Shown here: positions 1-7,132 of the stretch, piece by piece
How positions within the stretch are numbered: the stretch's first letter is position 1
How the letters are laid out: every line of letters begins with the position of its first letter
Virus record (IMG/VR): IMGVR_UViG_3300033142_001338
Coordinates: 1 to 44,915 of that record
DNA from: a virus
Length of the DNA: 44,915 nucleotides
Direction: 5' to 3' (one strand)
Translations under genes and position numbers: made by a program
Notes under the pieces: model-generated
What the model saw: the letters and a program-made list of their open reading frames with translations, nothing else
Databases searched by the model: none
Told to the model about the DNA's origin: nothing

Positions 1-2
1 AA

Positions 3-113
3 CGCTTGGATGAAATAATTGAAAATCAAAACCAAAACAAGAATAAGAATAAGAAATTTTGGTCGGAATTATATTTTAGATGCTGGGCGTATAATTTCAA
101 AGTGAGTATATAA
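3..113 (+). CDS. C-terminal end of an unidentified protein (cut by left edge)
   Basis: An open frame enters from the left edge and ends at TAA 111-113. It encodes about 36 residues, rich in Asn, Gln and Lys, followed by a Trp/Tyr/Phe-containing tail. Its stop overlaps the next start by one base (TAATG), the tight coupling seen across this glycan module, so it is probably the end of another gene of the same operon. Too little is visible to assign a family. Confidence 0.55.
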   Translation, partial: RLDEIIENQNQNKNKNKKFWSELYFRCWAYNFKVSI

Positions 114-1012
114 TGAATGTAACAGCTAAAGTATTTACGTGTAACGGCGTAATGCATGATTTAAATCTTCTTAATCATCATATAGATCATTATCTTAATT
201 TAGGAATTAATCCTAAGAATTATATCATAATGCTGAATACGCCCAATTTATTTTGCGAAAATCTTAGGGAAGCAAAAAATATTTGCAAAAAGACGGGCGT
301 AAACCTAGTTCATGTATGGGAAGGCCAATACTCTAGTGATGTTATGCATAAAATAAGAAGAGAACTAATTAATATATATTGGAATAAAGATGACTGGGTT
401 GTTCATGCAGACGCAGATGAATTTCACGAGTACCCCAAACCATTTTTAGAATTTGTTAAAGATTTAAGTAAAACTGATATTACAGCAGTTCAAGGTGTTT
501 TTGTAGACAGATTAGATTCTAATGGTATTTTAAAAGAAGTAAGTCAAGAACCGTCAATTGACAAACAATTTCCTGTAAAAGCCAATGCTGATTCGATGAG
601 ATTAGGAGCTTTTGAAAATACAAAATCGGAAAAAGCTCATGGTCGCAAAAAAATTACCAGCGTTGTTAAAATGATGATGTATAAAAAACATTTGCCAACC
701 AGCAGGGGTGGTCATATAATAGGAGAAAAAATAAATGGAAAAATTGAAGTTCCCAGTGATTTAAAATATTATCTTGGAGACGACCTTTCTGCTCATGAAG
801 ATATCTTAGATATTAATTTTAGAAAACAATGTCCTTTAAAAGTTCATCATTATAAATGGCACAGTGGAGTTATTGAAAAATTAAAAGAAAGAGCAGATCT
901 TTATAAAAAACAAAATAAAAAGTTTTGGAAAGACTCCCAAAAAACTATTGACGCAATGGAATTTAATTCTGATAATGTTAGAATTCCTCTAAGCTCAATT
1001 GAAGTATTTTAA
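113..1012 (+). CDS. Glycosyltransferase, family 2/92-like (GT-A fold)
   Basis: A 299-residue protein that probably transfers a sugar from a nucleotide sugar. The opening strand (TAKVFTCNG), an H/N-rich helix and a metal-binding DAD at residues 100-102 inside VVHADADEF match the 'Glyco_tranf_2_4'/GT92-like group, in which DxD holds Mn2+ and the nucleotide diphosphate. There is no signal peptide or membrane segment, so it should act in the host cytoplasm. The ATG overlaps the upstream stop (TAATG), and the next gene follows after 11 bp. With the GT genes at 1024, 1836 and 3996 it forms a glycan-building operon, either for host surface glycans or for glycosylation of a phage product. The acceptor and sugar cannot be read from sequence. 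Confidence 0.75.
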   Translation: MNVTAKVFTCNGVMHDLNLLNHHIDHYLNLGINPKNYIIMLNTPNLFCENLREAKNICKKTGVNLVHVWEGQYSSDVMHKIRRELINIYWNKDDWVVHADADEFHEYPKPFLEFVKDLSKTDITAVQGVFVDRLDSNGILKEVSQEPSIDKQFPVKANADSMRLGAFENTKSEKAHGRKKITSVVKMMMYKKHLPTSRGGHIIGEKINGKIEVPSDLKYYLGDDLSAHEDILDINFRKQCPLKVHHYKWHSGVIEKLKERADLYKKQNKKFWKDSQKTIDAMEFNSDNVRIPLSSIEVF

Positions 1013-1023
1013 AAGGCAGACAG

Positions 1024-1839
1024 ATGGAAAAATTGTATTATGTAACGTCTTTTAATAAAAAAATGTTTCATCAAACTGGAAGATTTTTGATTAACTCTTT
1101 TATAACCAGTAAATCAGAAGGAACATTATTGGTTGCATATGAAGATATGGAACAAGAATATATTCAAGAAAGTATCCCAGAACTCATAAGAAAATTTGCA
1201 AACATTGAATATTTAAGTCTTGATAACCATAAATATGGACAATGGAAAAAATCGGTTAGATCTGTTACTCCCGTGAAACATGGCGGAACTCTTGAAGAAG
1301 ATGACTCTTTAAAAGTGCCAGGAAAACCTTATTATTCATGGAATCAACGTGCTACTGGCTGGGCTTCAAAAACATTTGCAATGAAAACGCTAGTTAAAGA
1401 AGAACTCGCGGACATGATAATCTGGGTTGACTCAGATAGCGTCTTTAAGAAAAAAATTGAAAGAAAATGGTTAGAAAAAGAAATATTTAAAATTGGAGTT
1501 GATATTGATCCTTATAAGGGATTTTATCACTTTGGTCCTTATAGAAAAACAACGATGAAAGCCGCCGAAACTGGACTATTTGGATTTACAAAACCTGGAT
1601 TTCATGTTATAAATAAAGCATACACAGAATATATGACATGTGAATATCAACTTCAAGATAGATGGGATGATTCTGCTTTATATACCAGATTAATGTGCGA
1701 GGGCGTAGATAAAGCCTTCTTTAGAGATTTAGTTACTGGAGATAATGGCCAAAGTAAAAACCATGTTATTGTACAAGGACCATTTAGAAAATTCATCTCT
1801 CATGAAAAAGGAACTCATAATAGGACTATTTTAAAATGA
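1024..1839 (+). CDS. Putative GT-A nucleotide-sugar transferase
   Basis: 271 residues. The start (KLYYVTSFNKKMF), a central block and MIIWVDSDSVF at about 131-141 look like a GT-A glycosyltransferase: the DSD at 136-138, after a hydrophobic strand, is the expected DxD metal site. Similar proteins occur in phage and marine-bacterial glycan clusters, usually without a known acceptor. AGGCAGACAG precedes the ATG, a modest ribosome-binding site. The last bases overlap the start of the next gene (ATGATGG), implying translational coupling. The family call rests on the DxD context and on the flanking glycosyltransferases. Confidence 0.6.
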   Translation: MEKLYYVTSFNKKMFHQTGRFLINSFITSKSEGTLLVAYEDMEQEYIQESIPELIRKFANIEYLSLDNHKYGQWKKSVRSVTPVKHGGTLEEDDSLKVPGKPYYSWNQRATGWASKTFAMKTLVKEELADMIIWVDSDSVFKKKIERKWLEKEIFKIGVDIDPYKGFYHFGPYRKTTMKAAETGLFGFTKPGFHVINKAYTEYMTCEYQLQDRWDDSALYTRLMCEGVDKAFFRDLVTGDNGQSKNHVIVQGPFRKFISHEKGTHNRTILK

Positions 1840-2930
1840 TGGATAAAAAAAACATTAAACTGTTTTTACATAGTAATCTTACTGGAGACTCTTTAATTCA
1901 AAGAGATTTAACCAGAGGATTGAAAAAACATGGGATTGAATACGAATTATTTAAATTTACTCCTAATTTGTGCCATGAATCTCCACAAGAAGTATTAGGA
2001 ATGTTTGGGTACACAACCAAATATAATGTAAAAACTAGTAAGTGGCACCAAACAAAAAGGGCTATGCTAGACCTGCACAATAATCCTAAAACAACTTTGC
2101 TTTTAGAACAAGGTTTTGCAAAAAGAACAAGTTACAAGCAATTTCACACTCAAGCTAATCGTGAAGCAATTTATTCTGACGATATTTATTATTCTTTTGG
2201 GTGGGAAGATATTTGTGGTCTTGGTAATTATAAAAATGCAAATTCTCCAAAAGACCGTTGGGAAAAATTGGGCATTGATTTAAAAAACTCTGACTGGAAA
2301 TCAAAAGAACCCGTTTTAGTTTGCGGACAAATTAGAACTGATACAACGGTAGACTTAGAACCAACTGAAAATTGTTTAGAAGAAAATGCTGTTGGTGCTA
2401 AATTTACTCCACAACTAATGCGTTATTCATATGGTTGGCAATACGTCGAATGGGTAGTAGATGTATGTAAAAAAATTATTGACAGCGGAAGACCGTGCTG
2501 GTTTAAGCCTCATCCAAGCGAAATTGTAAAATATCTAAATGATCCAGAATGTTTAAAAAGTTTTTGGCTTAGAGTTTTGCCAAAAGAAGTTAAGATTATA
2601 TTGTCACATGAAAAATCAATCATGGACATGAAATATAACACTATTAATAAATTGGAAGATTTGTTGGATCAGGTTTATTGCACTATTTCTTATAGTTCAA
2701 ATTGCGGTGTTGAGTCTATTATTGCTGGAGTGCCTTCTTTGTGTGATAGCAAATATTCTATGATACATAGTTTAGTAGGAGGGAACTTGCAAGAAAAATT
2801 AAACGATTTAGAAAATATAAAATTACCAACAGAACAAGAACGTCTACAGTGGGCGTACAATCTTGCTTATGCACAATGGAATCCTGTAGAGATCGCTTCT
2901 GGAGAAGCCTTAGAACATATCTGGAACTAG
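1836..2930 (+). CDS. Capsule-synthesis/KpsS-like glycosyltransferase
   Basis: 364 residues with the organisation of GT-B-type capsule enzymes. It has an N-terminal Rossmann-like half, a KPHPSE motif at about 224-229, and YSSNCGVESIIAGVPS at about 286-301. The K-P-H-P plus S-S-x(4-6)-E-x(3)-G-x-P pattern is shared by KpsC/KpsS-type beta-Kdo transferases and related polysaccharide synthases that use CMP-Kdo, UDP or CDP donors. The CMP-sugar synthetase two genes downstream makes a CMP-Kdo or CMP-nonulosonate donor plausible, but that is inference from context. It overlaps the previous gene by 4 bp. A second in-frame ATG, one codon on, could equally be the start. Confidence 0.6.
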   Translation: MMDKKNIKLFLHSNLTGDSLIQRDLTRGLKKHGIEYELFKFTPNLCHESPQEVLGMFGYTTKYNVKTSKWHQTKRAMLDLHNNPKTTLLLEQGFAKRTSYKQFHTQANREAIYSDDIYYSFGWEDICGLGNYKNANSPKDRWEKLGIDLKNSDWKSKEPVLVCGQIRTDTTVDLEPTENCLEENAVGAKFTPQLMRYSYGWQYVEWVVDVCKKIIDSGRPCWFKPHPSEIVKYLNDPECLKSFWLRVLPKEVKIILSHEKSIMDMKYNTINKLEDLLDQVYCTISYSSNCGVESIIAGVPSLCDSKYSMIHSLVGGNLQEKLNDLENIKLPTEQERLQWAYNLAYAQWNPVEIASGEALEHIWN

Positions 2931-2942
2931 AAAGGGTTTAAA

Positions 2943-3308
2943 ATGAGTCATAAAACTCTATGCGGAGCAGTTCAATCAAAGCTGTGGGGGCATACCCAAT
3001 GTATTTTTGTTGGCCCTTTTTCCGAGCACCATTATTTAAAAATTAACAAAGGTGGTTATTGTTCAGAGCATTATCATGAACATAAGTGGAACCGATTCTT
3101 TTTAATTAGTGGAAGCTTAAAGGTTATTATCTACAAAGAGAACGGTCAAGATGAAACCGTACTACAGCCAGGAAATTTTACGGATGTTCCTCCTGGTGAA
3201 TATCATAAATTTGAAGCATTAGAAGATTGCGAATGTTTAGAAATTTATTGGACTGACGACCTTAAAACAGACGATATCTCTAGAAGATCAACAGGAGGTA
3301 ATCTTTGA
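2943..3308 (+). CDS. Small cupin-fold protein
   Basis: 121 residues forming one cupin barrel. Metal-ligand candidates are H43, H45 and H47 in the first cupin motif and H88 in the second (DVPPGEYHKF), joined by a turn around SGSLKV. Single-domain cupins in sugar clusters are often mannose-6-phosphate isomerase-like or nucleotide-sugar modifying enzymes. Here it lies between a KpsS-like transferase and a CMP-sugar synthetase, so a role in donor-sugar preparation is likely but unproven. AAAGGG lies 9 bp before the ATG. The stop overlaps the TTG start of the next gene (TTGA). Confidence 0.75.
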   Translation: MSHKTLCGAVQSKLWGHTQCIFVGPFSEHHYLKINKGGYCSEHYHEHKWNRFFLISGSLKVIIYKENGQDETVLQPGNFTDVPPGEYHKFEALEDCECLEIYWTDDLKTDDISRRSTGGNL

Positions 3309-4030
3309 AGAACTACATAATTATTCCTGCTAGAAAAGACAGTAAAAGACTTCCAGGTAAAGCTCTCTTAGAAGAAACTGGAAAGCCTTTATTTGTTCAT
3401 ACTTATGAAAGACTTAAAGTTTTACTTTCTTTTGGTTTAGTTGAGAAAATTTATGTAGCAACTCCTTGCGAAGAAGTTATTTGTGAGGCTGCTAAAAGAA
3501 ATATACCAACAATAAAAACACTTCCATCGCACTGTGGTTCACATGCTGCTATGAGGGCAGCCAAAATAATTAATGAATATTGTAATATTGTAAATGTTCA
3601 AGTTGATTATCCTTTAATTGATCCAGACTTAGTTCGCAGAATAATTACAAGGATTTATGAAACTGACTGTATTACCTCTGCTTATTATAAAACGAGTGAA
3701 AAAGATGCGGCTTTAAATCCTAATAATGTTAAATGCGTCATGAATATTAATAATAATGCGCATTATTTTTCTAGATCTGAAATCCCTTACAATTCAGACG
3801 AATGGAATATACATCTAGGAATTTACGGTTTTCCTTTTTCAAAATGGAGTGGTTTGAAAAATCTTTATATTCATGACAATGATTATCAGTGGTCAAATAA
3901 AGAAAATTTGGAACAGTTGATGTGGTTATACCATGGTTATAAAATTAACATGATTGAATCTAGTCCTTGTTTAGGAGTAGATACAGAGGAAGATTATGAG
4001 CAGTTCAAAAAAAATTATTCTAGTCGGTAA
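3305..4030 (+). CDS. CMP-Kdo / CMP-nonulosonate cytidylyltransferase (KdsB/NeuA-like)
   Basis: Activates an eight- or nine-carbon acid sugar by joining it to CMP from CTP. Residues 1-19 carry the family signature (IIIPARKDSKRLPGK), which binds the CTP phosphates, and a VDYPLIDPD block near 100 resembles the VQxDxPL(I/V)xP element of KdsB. At 241 residues it fits KdsB (about 248) better than many NeuA proteins. The start is TTG with a very good AGGAGGT eight bases upstream, and it overlaps the cupin stop by 4 bp. The end overlaps the next gene by 35 bp. It supplies a CMP-sugar, the donor class used by the GT29-like enzyme that follows. Kdo and sialic/legionaminic-type sugars cannot be told apart by eye. 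Confidence 0.85.
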   Translation: MKNYIIIPARKDSKRLPGKALLEETGKPLFVHTYERLKVLLSFGLVEKIYVATPCEEVICEAAKRNIPTIKTLPSHCGSHAAMRAAKIINEYCNIVNVQVDYPLIDPDLVRRIITRIYETDCITSAYYKTSEKDAALNPNNVKCVMNINNNAHYFSRSEIPYNSDEWNIHLGIYGFPFSKWSGLKNLYIHDNDYQWSNKENLEQLMWLYHGYKINMIESSPCLGVDTEEDYEQFKKNYSSR

Positions 4031-4556
4031 CGGCACAGATGCAGTGTCAAGAGAAGCTGGCGAGCAAATAGATTCTTTTGATGTTGTTGTTCGATTTAAT
4101 AATTTTAAAATTGAGGGGTATGAAAAAAACGTAGGAACAAAAACTGACATCTGGGCTACTAGAATGTGCGATACTATTGATCACACTGGCAAAGATGAAA
4201 ATGATTTTAAAATCATCTCTGTTATGAACTATTGTAAATGGACACGTTACATGTACCCACTAATTCCCAAGTGGTATGATAGATACCCAAATATGGAAAT
4301 TATTCGACCAGAAACAGTAAAACAATATAGCCGTGAATTTGATTACGATCCATTAAAAAATTGGTTGACGGTCGGATATATTATGATAAAATATTTTTTA
4401 GAACAATATGACAAGGTTTATCTATACGGATTTGGTGGTGATGTAAATTCTCATTACCATAATGTAAAACCTGCTGGCCAAGATCATCATAATTTTAAAT
4501 TAGAAGCAGAAAAAATTAAAGAATTGGAAGAAAAAGGAAAGGTCATAAGGATATGA
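3996..4556 (+). CDS. GT29 sialyltransferase-like enzyme
   Basis: 186 residues with a recognisable sialylmotif L: VGNGTDAVSREAGEQIDS at 10-27, then DVVVRFN and VGTKTD (46-51). This is the CMP-sugar-binding region of family GT29 (animal and some bacterial/viral sialyltransferases: VGNxxx..GxxID..D.V.R.N...VG.KT). The C-terminal third (VGYIMIKYFLEQYDKVYLYG, then HYHN and H-N/E-rich residues) corresponds to motifs S/VS. It is shorter than animal enzymes because it lacks a membrane anchor and stem. Translation starts inside the cytidylyltransferase gene, so donor synthesis and transfer are coupled. Transfer of Kdo or a nonulosonic acid to a glycan is the best guess. Confidence 0.8.
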   Translation: MSSSKKIILVGNGTDAVSREAGEQIDSFDVVVRFNNFKIEGYEKNVGTKTDIWATRMCDTIDHTGKDENDFKIISVMNYCKWTRYMYPLIPKWYDRYPNMEIIRPETVKQYSREFDYDPLKNWLTVGYIMIKYFLEQYDKVYLYGFGGDVNSHYHNVKPAGQDHHNFKLEAEKIKELEEKGKVIRI

Positions 4557-4565
4557 AAAACAGCT

Positions 4566-4736
4566 ATGAGAAAAAACTGGTGGAGATTATGGGCTAAAGC
4601 TCTCGGGGAAAAAGTTGGTTCAGATCGAGAAGCTGATCAAATAGCTTTCATTAGAACCTTGATCGTTTTACAGGCGGTAATCTGTAACGGGTTTATTGTT
4701 TATAACATTGTAAGAAATATTTGGGGATTACCTTAA
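4566..4736 (+). CDS. Small single-membrane-span protein
   Basis: A 56-residue reading frame (MRKNWWRLWAKALGEK...). It has a basic/Trp-rich amphipathic N-terminus, a short acidic stretch with READQIAFIRT, and one hydrophobic span ending IVRNIWGLP. I recall similar short 'WWRxWA' membrane proteins in T4-like marine phages, function unknown. Its stop overlaps the thyX ATG (TAATG), supporting real translation. A competing 14-codon frame starts at 4553 with a closer AAGG, so the start is uncertain. Confidence 0.6.
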   Translation: MRKNWWRLWAKALGEKVGSDREADQIAFIRTLIVLQAVICNGFIVYNIVRNIWGLP

Positions 4737-5365
4737 TGGGAAATAAAGTTGAATTGTTAGGACATTACGGATCAGACGAGGTTATTGCTTGCAGTGCCTG
4801 GACCTCTACTTCTAGAGATCTAACTGACGACAAGCGTGCTAGGGTTGGTAAACTAATTGATATGTTGTGGAGTAATGGTCATGAGACTCCATTTGAAAAA
4901 GGTGTTGTGCATTTTCTGGTTGATACTGAGATTGCCAGCCACATCCATCTTTTGAAACATAGGATCAGTAGTCTTAATGCTGAATCTGCTAGGTACAAAG
5001 AATTAAAAGAGGATAAGTATTATTTGCCAGAAGACTGGCCTATTGAATGGGCAGCAAAACTTGAAAAGTATACAATGATGGGTAATGATCTATACCATGA
5101 AGCCATTACCGAACTCGAACCTATTTTAGGACGCAAAAGAGCAAAAGAATCGGCCAGATTCTTCAAGACTTATAACAGTCAGATTCAGGCTGATATAATG
5201 TTCAATATGCGGAGTTTTGCTAATTTTTACAAGCTGCGATACTCAGAACATGCACAGGTCGAGATCCGAGAGATTGCTAGAAAGATGTGGGATTTGGTAG
5301 CAGCAATTCCTGGCGATCCGTTTCATCATACAATGAATACTATTTCAGATAATTTGAAAATCTGA
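4736..5365 (+). CDS. thyX: Flavin-dependent thymidylate synthase ThyX
   Basis: Makes dTMP from dUMP using FAD, NADPH and methylenetetrahydrofolate. The ThyX signature RHRxxSxNxxSxRY is present as KHRISSLNAESARYKEL, with Lys replacing the first Arg. The downstream SQIQADIMFNMRSFANFYKLR and HAQVEIREIA segments match the family's helices. About 209 residues from the ATG at 4736 is normal length; an upstream TTG would add five residues but has a poorer context. It overlaps the stop of the small membrane gene. With the dUTPase, dCMP deaminase and ribonucleotide reductase elsewhere in the window it completes a thymidylate supply route for phage DNA synthesis. Confidence 0.95.
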   Translation: MGNKVELLGHYGSDEVIACSAWTSTSRDLTDDKRARVGKLIDMLWSNGHETPFEKGVVHFLVDTEIASHIHLLKHRISSLNAESARYKELKEDKYYLPEDWPIEWAAKLEKYTMMGNDLYHEAITELEPILGRKRAKESARFFKTYNSQIQADIMFNMRSFANFYKLRYSEHAQVEIREIARKMWDLVAAIPGDPFHHTMNTISDNLKI

Positions 5366-5394
5366 TTGACAAAGGGACACTTTTGGTGTAAAAT
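5366..5394 (+). promoter_or_regulatory. Sigma70-type promoter for leader-tRNA-tmRNA transcript
   Basis: TTGACA (5366-5371), a 17-bp spacer ending in GGTG, and TAAAAT (5389-5394), directly after the thyX stop. The predicted start near 5401 lies about 7 bases before the pseudoknot element, so the element forms the extreme 5' end of the transcript that continues through tRNA-Asn and the tmRNA to the terminator at 5782-5822. Confidence 0.85.
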
Positions 5395-5407
5395 AGATTT
5401 ATAATTA

Positions 5408-5475
5408 CTTCCATCAACAAAGCTAAGTTTGGCGGTTCTTAAGCGAGATGGAAGTAGGTACAAAACCGTCATTTT
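5408..5475 (+). ncRNA. Pseudoknot leader element, copy 1
   Basis: Outer stem CTTCCATC (5408-5415) pairs with GATGGAAG (5447-5454). Inner stem GCTAAG (5422-5427) pairs with CTTAAGC (5438-5444), leaving one bulged base. The loop segment GGCGGTT (5431-5437) pairs with AACCGTC (5464-5470), with one G-U pair, forming a pseudoknot followed by ATTTT. It sits between a consensus promoter and tRNA-Asn; the T-run also supplies the first base of the tRNA acceptor. It belongs to the seven-copy family described in the findings. Confidence 0.85.
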
Positions 5476-5547
5476 CCCCGATAGCTCAGTTGGTAGAGCA
5501 GGTGGCTGTTAACCATCTTGTCGTAGGTTCGAGTCCTACTTGGGGAG
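5475..5547 (+). tRNA. tRNA-Asn (GTT)
   Basis: Complete cloverleaf. Acceptor TCCCCGA (5475-5481) pairs with TTGGGGA (5540-5546), and the discriminator base is G at 5547. D-arm is AGCTCAGTTGGTAGAGC. The anticodon stem is GGTGG/CCATC with loop CTGTTAA, so GTT is at 5508-5510. T-arm is GTAGG-TTCGAGT-CCTAC. CCA is not encoded. It lies between the pseudoknot leader and the tmRNA in one transcript. Confidence 0.96.
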
Positions 5548-5551
5548 TTGT

Positions 5552-5780
5552 CCTTTTTGGGCTAAACATGTAGACGCTATTACAGACTATTAGGCAAGAC
5601 CCGACTTCGCCGTCGGCAGGTCCACTTAGGCGAATAAATATGGGCCTGAAATGTTTCGATTGGTAATAAGACGTTTTAGTTGCATGTCGTAGTTGATCTT
5701 GAAGGGCTACGTTAAAACAAGATCGAACCTTTTTAAACGCAGAGCAAACTTTAGCTCTCGCTGCATAAGCAGTGCGGGGT
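5552..5780 (+). ncRNA. ssrA: Circularly permuted (two-piece) tmRNA
   Basis: Rescues stalled ribosomes: alanine-charged, it adds a degradation tag. Gene order is permuted. The 3' acceptor piece comes first, with GCTAAACATGTAGACGC (like the conserved GACTAAGCATGTAG), a T-arm CCGAC-TTCGCC-GTCGG (5601-5616) and acceptor CAGGTCC plus A (5617-5624). Then comes a 17-nt spacer, then the coding piece beginning GGGCCTG (5642-5648) and AAATGTTTCGATT. GGGCCTG pairs with CAGGTCC and keeps the G3-U70 pair that marks tRNA-Ala. The tag frame at 5736-5765 reads NAEQTLALAA and stops at TAA 5766-5768, which sits in the loop of hairpin CTGC-ATAA-GCAG, as in helix P5 of known tmRNAs. The resume codon is probably GCA 5739 (tag AEQTLALAA). 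The six-base T-loop is odd. Exact ends of both pieces are estimates. Confidence 0.9.
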
Positions 5781-5781
5781 T

Positions 5782-5822
5782 TGGCGAGCCTCGACAGCCA
5801 TGGGTAAATTCGCCATTTTTTT
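5782..5822 (+). terminator. Intrinsic terminator after tmRNA
   Basis: TGGCGA (5782-5787) pairs with TCGCCA (5810-5815), followed by seven T. It ends the promoter 5366 - leader - tRNA-Asn - tmRNA transcript. The 22-base loop is long and could contain further pairing. Confidence 0.75.
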
Positions 5823-5850
5823 CACTATTCATTCATGAGAGGGTATCAAA

Positions 5851-6063
5851 ATGACTCCACAAGAAGTTGTTCTACTGGCCGAGGAAATTGTTAATGCTCT
5901 GGATCTTGAGTTTTCTTTTACAGAACCAGGGGATAGGTCTACTGCTTTAAATCTAGTTGAACGAACTCTAATGGATGGACTCTATGTAGAAGAGGAAGAT
6001 GACTCTTATGAAGATCAATATGAATTTGATGATGTTGAACAAATTTTGTCGAGGTACGAATGA
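5851..6063 (+). CDS. Small acidic hypothetical protein
   Basis: 70 residues, strongly acidic in the second half (EEEDDSYEDQYEFDD). GAGAGGGT lies 9 bases before the ATG, a good ribosome-binding site. No family recognised. Its TGA overlaps the next gene's ATG (ACGAATGATG), so it is probably co-translated with the small membrane protein that follows. Confidence 0.7.
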   Translation: MTPQEVVLLAEEIVNALDLEFSFTEPGDRSTALNLVERTLMDGLYVEEEDDSYEDQYEFDDVEQILSRYE

Positions 6064-6266
6064 TGTCTAGAGAACAAAAAGAAGCTATTTATTTATCACT
6101 GTTCCCAATTGTATTGGGTATAATTCTTGGGGTATCTCATTATTATGAAAAGACAAAGGAAGAAACCCCACCTCCTGTTCAACAATTAGATATCGACAGT
6201 CAGTACGCCGAATCTCTTGGTTTAATATGTTGTTTTAAAGGGGTTAGTGCTGATGCGTTGGTTTAA
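6060..6266 (+). CDS. Small membrane protein
   Basis: 68 residues with one hydrophobic span at about 10-26 (LSLFPIVLGIILGVSHYY), then a charged/proline linker and the peptide DIDSQYAESLG. It overlaps genes on both sides. The IDSQYA segment is encoded by a 20-bp sequence repeated exactly in the exported protein gene at 6640. No family assigned; a small phage membrane protein of holin-like size is possible, but one span and no partner evidence make that weak. Confidence 0.6.
   Translation: MMSREQKEAIYLSLFPIVLGIILGVSHYYEKTKEETPPPVQQLDIDSQYAESLGLICCFKGVSADALV
6192..6211 (+). repeat. Exact 20-bp direct repeat, copy A
   Basis: ATCGACAGTCAGTACGCCGA, identical to 6799-6818 about 600 bp downstream. 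Both copies are read in the same frame and give IDSQYA in otherwise unrelated proteins. Confidence 0.85.
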
Positions 6267-6408
6267 ATTTGGAATTTTGTTACTTCTTGTTGTGTTGTTG
6301 TGGTTTTATTGGGTTCAAATCCTAAATTTTATCGCTATTGCATGTTTTATTATATACTACGTGTGTTGCAAAATGTTTGGCATTCCGTTGCCATCATTTG
6401 GCCCCTAA
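6253..6408 (+). CDS. Small hydrophobic protein
   Basis: A 51-codon frame overlapping the end of the previous gene (ATG at 6253). The protein MRWFKFGILLLLVVLLWFYW... is almost wholly hydrophobic, with one or two membrane spans and a Cys pair, ending FGIPLPSFGP. It fills the gap between 6266 and 6431. Coding is supported by the overlap and by a clean amphipathic-then-hydrophobic composition. No function can be assigned; lysis-accessory and envelope roles are open options. Confidence 0.55.
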   Translation: MRWFKFGILLLLVVLLWFYWVQILNFIAIACFIIYYVCCKMFGIPLPSFGP

Positions 6409-6430
6409 ACTTTAATTAATGAGGTGAATT

Positions 6431-6643
6431 ATGCCGTTGCCAAGTCAAGGTCCAGAAGAAAGCCGAAAAGAATTTTTGCAGCGTTGTATGAGCGACAGTG
6501 TTATGAAGAAGGAATATCGCGATTCAGATCAACGAATCGCCGTCTGCATTTCCAGAGTCTCTAGTAGTGACTCATCCATCTTAGATCAGGTGGACGATAT
6601 TTTATTTACGTTTAATTCTCAGGAAGAGGAAGAGGAATCATGA
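6431..6643 (+). CDS. Small phage protein with paired-Cys motif
   Basis: 70 residues. The core FLQRCMSDSVMKKEYRDSDQ followed by RIAVCISRV resembles a short Cys-x(n)-Cys module often attached to phage capsid or portal proteins (pattern F..RC...........Q..AVCIS). The tail is acidic (SQEEEEES). GAGGTGAA lies 5 bases before the ATG. The stop overlaps the next start (TCATGA). It may be a small virion or assembly factor, but only the motif resemblance supports this. Confidence 0.6.
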   Translation: MPLPSQGPEESRKEFLQRCMSDSVMKKEYRDSDQRIAVCISRVSSSDSSILDQVDDILFTFNSQEEEEES

Positions 6644-7131
6644 AGATTCTAACGTTTAGCGTATGTGCGGTTTTGTTTTTTTCTACAGTAGCTTCTGCCG
6701 CTGAAAAAACATGGACTTCTGATAAGTCTATTACAGAAATTATCAGCTCACTTCAAGATGATATTGTAGCACTGCAAGATGAAAAGTATTTTGACAGAAT
6801 CGACAGTCAGTACGCCGACTTTCTGCGAGATACTGACCTAGAGATTAGAACTTTGGGTCGAACAAAAGAAAGAACCTATCAACTAGACGTTGAACTGCTT
6901 TCCTCAAAAGGAAAGGTTACTAAATTTAATAAGAGTGTCTATGTTAAAGGGTCAGGAAATCAAACAATTATTCAGTCTAAGATTGAAATTGAATACGGAA
7001 AAAAGCACAGATTCCCATTTAGGTGGATTGACAAAATAAAGGACTGTGTTATATTTAAACTAGAGAATAAAGTTTTAGATTTCGAAGAATTTAAGTTTAA
7101 ACAATTTACTACAGAAAAGAAAGAAGATTAG
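6640..7131 (+). CDS. Exported hypothetical protein
   Basis: 163 residues with a clear signal peptide (KILTFSVCAVLFFSTVASAA, cleavage after about residue 20). The mature part starts with a helix (ITEIISSLQDDIVALQDEKY), carries the IDSQYA peptide encoded by the repeat at 6799, then alternates strands and ends acidic (TTEKKED). No family recognised. It overlaps the preceding small gene by 4 bp and is the first of several exported proteins in the window. Confidence 0.75.
   Translation: MKILTFSVCAVLFFSTVASAAEKTWTSDKSITEIISSLQDDIVALQDEKYFDRIDSQYADFLRDTDLEIRTLGRTKERTYQLDVELLSSKGKVTKFNKSVYVKGSGNQTIIQSKIEIEYGKKHRFPFRWIDKIKDCVIFKLENKVLDFEEFKFKQFTTEKKED
6799..6818 (+). repeat. Exact 20-bp direct repeat, copy B
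   Basis: Same 20 bases as 6192-6211, again encoding IDSQYA. It lies inside the exported-protein gene. Confidence 0.85.
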
Positions 7132-7132
7132 A

